Of a stretch of DNA of 11,956 bases, positions 7,741 to 11,956 are shown one piece after another. A program made the position numbers and the translations under genes. Every line of letters begins with the position of its first letter. Position 1 is the stretch's first letter. The stretch covers positions 5,636 to 17,591 of the forward strand of contig BEXV01005376.1 of the NCBI GenBank assembly GCA_003118195.1. Reading direction: 5' to 3'. The stretch comes from Hemicentrotus pulcherrimus (lineage: Eukaryota > Echinodermata > Echinoidea > Camarodonta > Strongylocentrotidae). The notes below the pieces were generated by a model. It ran no database searches. It was given only the letters and a program-made list of their open reading frames with translations, and had not been told where the DNA came from.

Positions 7741-8477
7741 ATCAATGAAGTATAGTAAATTTAATACATACATTAATGAAACATTTCTTTAGTCTAAAGA
7801 CTGGGTAAAAGCTGTTTTTAAAATTACGTAATTACAAAGCATGGTCAAAATGTTCATAATAAAAGAGTAGAAGTATTTGATGACAGGTATACTTTAAGAG
7901 AGTAAACATTTATTTTGGTGGACAAATTCTGTCTTTCTGATACGCGTACTCAATAACTCTGCGTACAAATACATATCATACTGTTTCGAAAGCAAAACTT
8001 GTCATTGGATATGAATATTGAGAACATTCTTGCTAAATCAAAAGTAAGGCACGGGATGGACCATAATAAACAGCTTGATATATGAACAATACAATCATAG
8101 CCATGATAGAGAAGATAGCTCGTTATTTTAGGTCAAAACGTATAGTAATTACTCTTAGATGGTATTGTTTATATCTTAACGTTCATAATATTACGGTCGG
8201 TGAGAAAGCAGAGATACTTATTTTCTAGATTATACAAGTAAACGTCGTATTTGAGGTCATTCTTGCTTTGAACAAATCTACACAAAGCAGTTTGAATAAC
8301 CATGTACATCATTATTTGAATTGAGCGAAGATTACAATGACAATGTTACATATCATTCTAACAATATTGCCGGAGGCAAACGAAAGGCTACTGAGGTTAC
8401 CATGTAATGTATTTCTTAAAATTCTCTACAATCATGTGTTATATATACGTACAACTTTAAGGTCACCAACGAGCAAT

Positions 8478-9123
8478 CAATGACGATGACTTTAAAAGTA
8501 AGCAGATGCAATCCGCCTCTTTCTACCTTGCAGAAATATAGAAATAAAACCATTTCATCAGACCACACTGTTTTTGTCTCCCTTTTTAAAAATTACAGAA
8601 TCTTAAGTGCACGGCATTCAAAGACATCGGCTGGTGATCCTAAGACTTTACGAAAAGAAATGTAATTTGATTTCAAATCAGTTTTATCTTAATTCCCTTC
8701 TTAACCGTCATTGAAACCAACATTATCATATCACCGTAAAGACTAAAGAAAACAGTCGTACTGTTTGTTCTCTCCAAACGATGGCATTATCTACGGCCAT
8801 TAAAAGATTACTGAACGTGTCACACCAGCATATACTATTTTACATCTCTTTTCAAGGTGTCAGTGAAAACATTAACAATTCAAAAAGATGCTTAATACTT
8901 TAATAGCAGCCGCTGGTTTGACAGGGTATAAACACATTTTCTGAACCCAATTTTCCTATCATGTTGTTTGTATGATTTTCCATACTTCAAAATGTGGCTT
9001 CAATGTTCCAACGGTAAGAGCCTCCCCAATAATCATCACTAAGCAAATCATTTGTCAAAATATAACTAAACATAGTTAATTTTTGGCTAGAAAATAGGCG
9101 GCCTGCCTTTAAATGACAAATAT
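8478..9123. other. 3' flank of copy 3 (duplicated unit)
   Basis: Aligns with about 3187-3733 downstream of copy 2, including GAAATATAGAAATAAAACCAT (8533 on), the ATATCACCGTAAAGACT block and the TTGGCT-GAAAAT-GGCGGC block (about 9085, against 3692). No gene seen; a 61-codon plus-strand frame here is not conserved in the duplicate. Confidence 0.6.
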
Positions 9124-10065
9124 CTAAGATATCTCGGCATACAACGCAGCAACACTGACTACATCATCCGTAGACAAGGTTAGTGTCTGTCCTGCTTCTG
9201 GAGTGGCCTTCAAGGTATTCCTCGTGGGTCCTTCATCTGGCATGTGATAGAGTGAAATCTCCTCAGCATCATCTCCTGATCCTGGCATCTTGACATTCTC
9301 ATACTGGTCCCCTTGCTGAAGGGTATCCCTGATCTGCTCGTGCTGAGTGATGATAGCACTGTTGCCATAGAGATTATCTGAATTGCAAGATCTATCATTA
9401 ACTTTTGATGTTGATTTTGACTCACGATTGATGGTTGACCTTTTATCCGGCATTGCATAGAGCGCGTTGTCCAGAGGACCTTCCATTCTTGAGATGGAGC
9501 TATCAGCGATCTTGTCTCTAGAATAGTAGAGAATATTATCAATTATTTCACTATTCTCAGGATGATCTGCATTTCGTTGATCCAAGCCGGTTTCCCTCAA
9601 CTCTTCAATGGAAGTAGCATACTCTGGACCCTTCCAAGATCCATCTTCAATTGATTCGTAACGAACTTCAGGAGTCTCTTTTTCAATCGACGCATTGCAA
9701 ATGCTTTTATTTGCTCGTCGATCTTTCGTTTTCTTACATCGCAGAACACAGGTAACGATCAATATCAGAATGAAGACAGAACCAAGAATGATGATAATCA
9801 GGGTTATATTGTCGTTCCCTGTGTTTTTGTCCGAGCTGGTATACTTGTTCTTTGGTGTTTGATGTTTTGTTGTAGAAATTGATGTAGATCTACCGGCCGG
9901 CAAATTTGTTGAAGCTGAATCTGTATATGATAATGTCAATTGTGTATTTTGCGTCGTTTGTTTCAAAGAAGTCGTTAAAAGCGTAGTCGTGGGAAAGGAA
10001 TGTGATGTGGGCCGAGTTGCAAGCGTGCATGTGACCCTCGTCCCCGCCTCAATTTGCAGATAGAA
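9124..10065 (-). CDS. copy 3 stalk, membrane helix and complete tyrosine-rich tail
   Basis: This is the only full-length tail in one frame and so the reference for the family. It is open from just after the TAA at 10066-10068; there is no ATG near the beginning. Numbering from the Leu (TTG) at 9966 as residue 1: helix about 54-75 (ITLIIIILGSVFILILIVTC), basic RCKKTKDRR, then tyrosines in VRYESI (103), PEYATSI (116), ILYYSR (147/148), ALYAMP (170), NLYGNS (200), DQYENV (222), SLYHMP (240) and ALYAEI (276), ending after YAEIS. VRYESI fits the ITIM consensus, YENV fits a Grb2-type pYxN site, and YAEI resembles Src-family SH2 ligands. Predicted orientation is extracellular N-terminus, cytoplasmic C-terminus. 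Confidence 0.65.
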   Translation of the reverse strand, partial: FYLQIEAGTRVTCTLATRPTSHSFPTTTLLTTSLKQTTQNTQLTLSYTDSASTNLPAGRSTSISTTKHQTPKNKYTSSDKNTGNDNITLIIIILGSVFILILIVTCVLRCKKTKDRRANKSICNASIEKETPEVRYESIEDGSWKGPEYATSIEELRETGLDQRNADHPENSEIIDNILYYSRDKIADSSISRMEGPLDNALYAMPDKRSTINRESKSTSKVNDRSCNSDNLYGNSAIITQHEQIRDTLQQGDQYENVKMPGSGDDAEEISLYHMPDEGPTRNTLKATPEAGQTLTLSTDDVVSVAALYAEIS

Positions 10066-10085
10066 TTAAAGCCTGTTTAATTCAG

Positions 10086-10400
10086 TCACAGTAATAAAAA
10101 AACAGACAAGATGTTTAGTTCAATTGCAGCCTTCTGATATGTGTTCCCGTTTAAAATGATAGATCGAGGAAGCGTCTGGCTTTGCCAAAAATTATCTAGG
10201 GTACAAGTCACTTTTATTTTAGCTGGATTAGAATAAGTGGCTTTTATGCAATTAGAACATCTGATGACACGTAAGTCATACGCATTAATTTCTACGCCAT
10301 GAAAGTTTCGACATTGGAAGGTAGCTGAATCATTAATTCTGATGTTAGAAATGTGTATTTTGTTAGAATCACGAAATCCATCGTTGTTAACGCGGATCAT
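10086..10400 (-). CDS. copy 3 residual Ig ectodomain fragment
   Basis: An open frame of 104 codons that begins with an ATG lying out of register in the old NDPR codons. It contains the second half of the V-like domain (DSNKIHISNIRINDSATFQC, then CDR3-like NFHGVEINAYDL) and the start of the second domain (CSNC, KVTCTLDN). It ends early after the 2-nt insertion. With no B-strand Cys, no core Trp and no signal peptide it cannot fold as an Ig domain or enter the secretory route, so I treat it as a remnant. Confidence 0.5.
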   Translation of the reverse strand: MIRVNNDGFRDSNKIHISNIRINDSATFQCRNFHGVEINAYDLRVIRCSNCIKATYSNPAKIKVTCTLDNFWQSQTLPRSIILNGNTYQKAAIELNILSVFLLL

Positions 10401-10414
10401 TGATTACAACACGG

Positions 10415-10745
10415 CGAAACCAAGATTAGTGAACAATATGATGAAAAATCCAATACTAAGAAGACAATTGTCGATGTGCTTTTCTAGCGGCGTAAATCTA
10501 GTATCTGATAATATTGCTTTGATTTGTTTAAGACGGTGAAGTATCACAAGGATTTTTTGACCATTGTCTGCATCCGATGATATAGTTCCTGAAACTCGAT
10601 GATGTATGACGGAAATAACGTTTTGCAGCAGGTTGTAATCGAAAGAGCATGCGCGGGAATTGGGCCGAATTGAAGAAGGGAACTTTTTTTCGTTTTCCTG
10701 AAAATGTTGTCATAACACCTCGTCACGATAAATCATCACCATATA
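10415..10745 (-). promoter_or_regulatory. 5' flank of copy 3 with retained promoter-like block
   Basis: About 330 bp that align with 1079-1430 and 5479-5835, the upstream regions of copies 1 and 2. The GC palindrome (GCATGCGCG, about 10648-10656) and the ATTGG (CCAAT on the gene strand, about 10659-10663) are both kept, though the body of the gene downstream is broken. Homology to the other units stops near 10745, which marks the right edge of the receptor duplication. Confidence 0.55.
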
Positions 10746-10787
10746 GTCCAGGCTAGAGAGCAAGGAACCTTGCATTTTTATATATAC

Positions 10788-11639
10788 AATGTTTTTTGAT
10801 GGTTTCTTGTCAATTCGAGGGTGCTGATTCCAAATCCGATGAGTGCCAGACGCGAAACCTTGAGCATTTCTCGTAAAACGCGAAAATTCAAAATGGCCGC
10901 CAAAATGGCCGCCAAATCATGAATATGCTTATTCTTTGGCCGTTTAGCATATTTTTTTAAATGTTTTCTTGTCAATTCGAGGGTGCTGAATCCAAATCTG
11001 TTGAGTTCCATTGGCAAAACCTTGAGCATTTCTCGTAAAATGCGAAAATCCAAAATGGCCGCCAAATCATGAAAACGCTTATACTTTGACCATTTACCAG
11101 GTTATTTGATGTTTTCTTGTTAATATGAGGGCGCTGAATGCGAATCCGATGAGTGCCAGACGCGAAACCTTCAGCATTTCTCGTAAAACGCGAAATTCAA
11201 AATGGCCGCCAAAATGGCCGCCAAAATGGCCGCCAAATCATGAAAATGCTTATTCTTTGGCCGTTTAACAGATTATTTGATGTTTTCTTGTCGATTCGAG
11301 GGTGCTGAATCCAAATCCGAAGAGTGCCAGGCGCAAAACCTTAACCATTTCTCGTAAAATGCGAAAATCCAAAATAGCCGCCAAAATGGCCGCCAAATCA
11401 TGAAAATGCTTATACTTTGACCATTTACCAGGTTATTTGATGTTTTCTTGTCAATTTGAGGTTGCTAAATGCAAATCTGCTGAGTGCCCGACGCAAAACC
11501 TTCAGCATTTTGCGTTAAATGAGAAAATTCAAAATTGTTACCAATTTATAGAAATATTTATTCTAAGGCCATTCGACAGCTTATTTTGATAGTTTCTTGT
11601 CAATTCGAAGGTGCTGATTCCAAAACGATGATTGCCAGA
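10788..11639. repeat. nested tandem repeat array, six units of 148-171 bp
   Basis: The landmark TTTCTTGTCAATTCGAGGGTGCTG recurs in varied form; its CAATTCGA portion starts near 10811, 10973, 11121, 11292, 11452 and 11601. Spacings are 162, 148, 171, 160 and 149. Inside the units the 12-mer AAAATGGCCGCC occurs 2, 1, 3, 2 (one mutated) and 0-1 (degenerate) times, at 10890-10913, 11052-11063, 11199-11234 and 11371-11394. The unit length is thus about 136 + 12n. Units 1 and 3 share one set of variants (ATTCTTTGGCCGTTTA) and units 2 and 4 another (ATACTTTGACCATTTACCAG), so the array also has a two-unit higher-order period of 310-331 bp. The last unit is truncated. Confidence 0.9.
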
Positions 11640-11956
11640 TTATAGTGTCCAAATTGTATACCTTAAGCTCATTTATCTGCAAAGAAACATTCCTTTATTA
11701 GTTTAGATTTTCCCCTGTCCAATTATAATTAAAATGGCTGACAAACCCAACAATGATGTACAATAATCTTTGCCAACTGTATGCACATAAATGGTATACT
11801 GAGTGTGTCCGTTATCTAGATGTTACTCACACATGTGATAAAGTCAGCAAATTGTATCTATCCGAGTGGTCCGATATATGAGTTATGTTGCTTTAACACA
11901 TGCATTTTTGCAGTGGATGCTAGTACACAGTGAACCCAGCAGGCTAGCTAGAAAAC
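11640..11956. other. unique sequence right of the repeat array, nothing recognised
   Basis: AT-rich sequence with no convincing open frame, repeat or RNA gene. It is not homologous to the receptor units that I can see. Confidence 0.5.

Larger units (their letters stand above)
6557..8477. other. intergenic spacer 2, distal part, no gene seen
   Basis: AT-rich and non-coding. About 6560-6690, 7350-7500 and 7780-7865 align with spacer 1. About 6740-7340, 7505-7775 and 7900-8470 have no clear partner there, which accounts for most of the greater length of spacer 2. The hairpin at 6920-6966 and the 60-bp repeat at 7635-7740 lie in these unmatched blocks. Confidence 0.55.
9124..10414 (-). pseudogene. 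Ig-domain transmembrane receptor, copy 3 (5'-deleted, multiply broken)
   Basis: This copy keeps an intact tail but has lost the signal peptide and the first half of the V-like Ig domain. At about 10414 the text jumps from the middle of the Ig domain directly to the 5' flank (GAAACCAAG...), a deletion of roughly 215-225 bp compared with copy 1. Further lesions are a 14-nt deletion near 10394, a 2-nt insertion in an A-rich run near 10094-10107, and an in-frame TAA at 10066-10068 next to a 6-nt loss. No start codon in register with the receptor frame remains. It is the clearest pseudogene of the three, yet the tail frame is undamaged over about 300 codons. Confidence 0.85.

Noticed and set aside
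8480..8665. Plus-strand 61-codon frame in the 3' flank of copy 3
   Set aside because: The aligned sequence near 3190-3340 has indels that break it; no domain seen.
10778..11065. Minus-strand open frame of 95 codons with internal repeats (MAAIL...LREMLKV)
   Set aside because: It is a translation of the tandem repeat array; the frame breaks in other units because their lengths differ by amounts not divisible by three.
10890..11394. CRISPR array
   Set aside because: Repeats are degenerate, contain nested 12-mers and are separated by repeated rather than unique sequence, in an animal-type context.
1..11956. tRNA genes, SINE promoter boxes, or retroviral/viral coding regions
   Set aside because: I looked for B-box-like GGTTCGAATCC text and for polymerase or capsid motifs on both strands and found none convincing.

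Overview
The window looks like nuclear DNA from an animal, most likely a marine invertebrate. It is AT-rich, with long non-coding spacers, a MITE-like insertion, a minisatellite-type array, and genes for metazoan-style surface receptors (signal peptide, Ig domains, one membrane span, tyrosine-rich tail). Nothing bacterial is visible: no operons, no Shine-Dalgarno spacing, no dense coding. A mollusc, perhaps a bivalve, is my best guess, but I recognise no lineage-specific gene.

The main content is a tandem array of three copies of one receptor gene, all on the minus strand. Copy 1 (1-1073) is cut by the left edge, copy 2 (3935-5474) is the most complete, and copy 3 (9124 to about 10414) has lost its 5' end. 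The duplicated unit includes both gene and spacer: the spacer 1074-3934 aligns in blocks with 5475-9123, and about 330 bp upstream of copy 3 (10415-10745) aligns with the matching parts of the other two. The repeat period is about 4.4 kb between copies 1 and 2 and about 4.9 kb between copies 2 and 3. Insertions and replaced blocks explain the difference.

Each copy reads as signal peptide, V-like Ig domain (Cys-Trp-Cys), a second Cys-rich Ig-like domain, a Ser/Thr-rich stalk, a transmembrane helix, then a tail of about 200 residues with ITIM-like and other SH2-type tyrosine motifs. No intron interrupts this part. Every copy carries its own lesions: copy 1 has a 1-nt deletion; copy 2 has a 7-nt and a 1-nt deletion; copy 3 has a 5' deletion, a 14-nt deletion, a 2-nt insertion and a stop. 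As given, none encodes a full receptor, although copies 1 and 2 could still encode truncated, secreted Ig proteins. The array probably continues beyond the left edge.

Other structure: a promoter-like block about 270-290 bp upstream of the copy 1 and 2 start codons and retained in copy 3 (GC palindrome next to an inverted CCAAT box); a 329-bp element with terminal inverted repeats (6228-6556) absent from the equivalent site in spacer 1; a duplicated C-terminal segment just beyond copy 2 (3829-3887); a strong hairpin (6920-6966); a poly-G run ending in an N (2370-2395); and, right of the receptor array, a six-unit nested tandem repeat (10788-11639) whose unit length is about 136 + 12n, where n is the number of AAAATGGCCGCC 12-mers.
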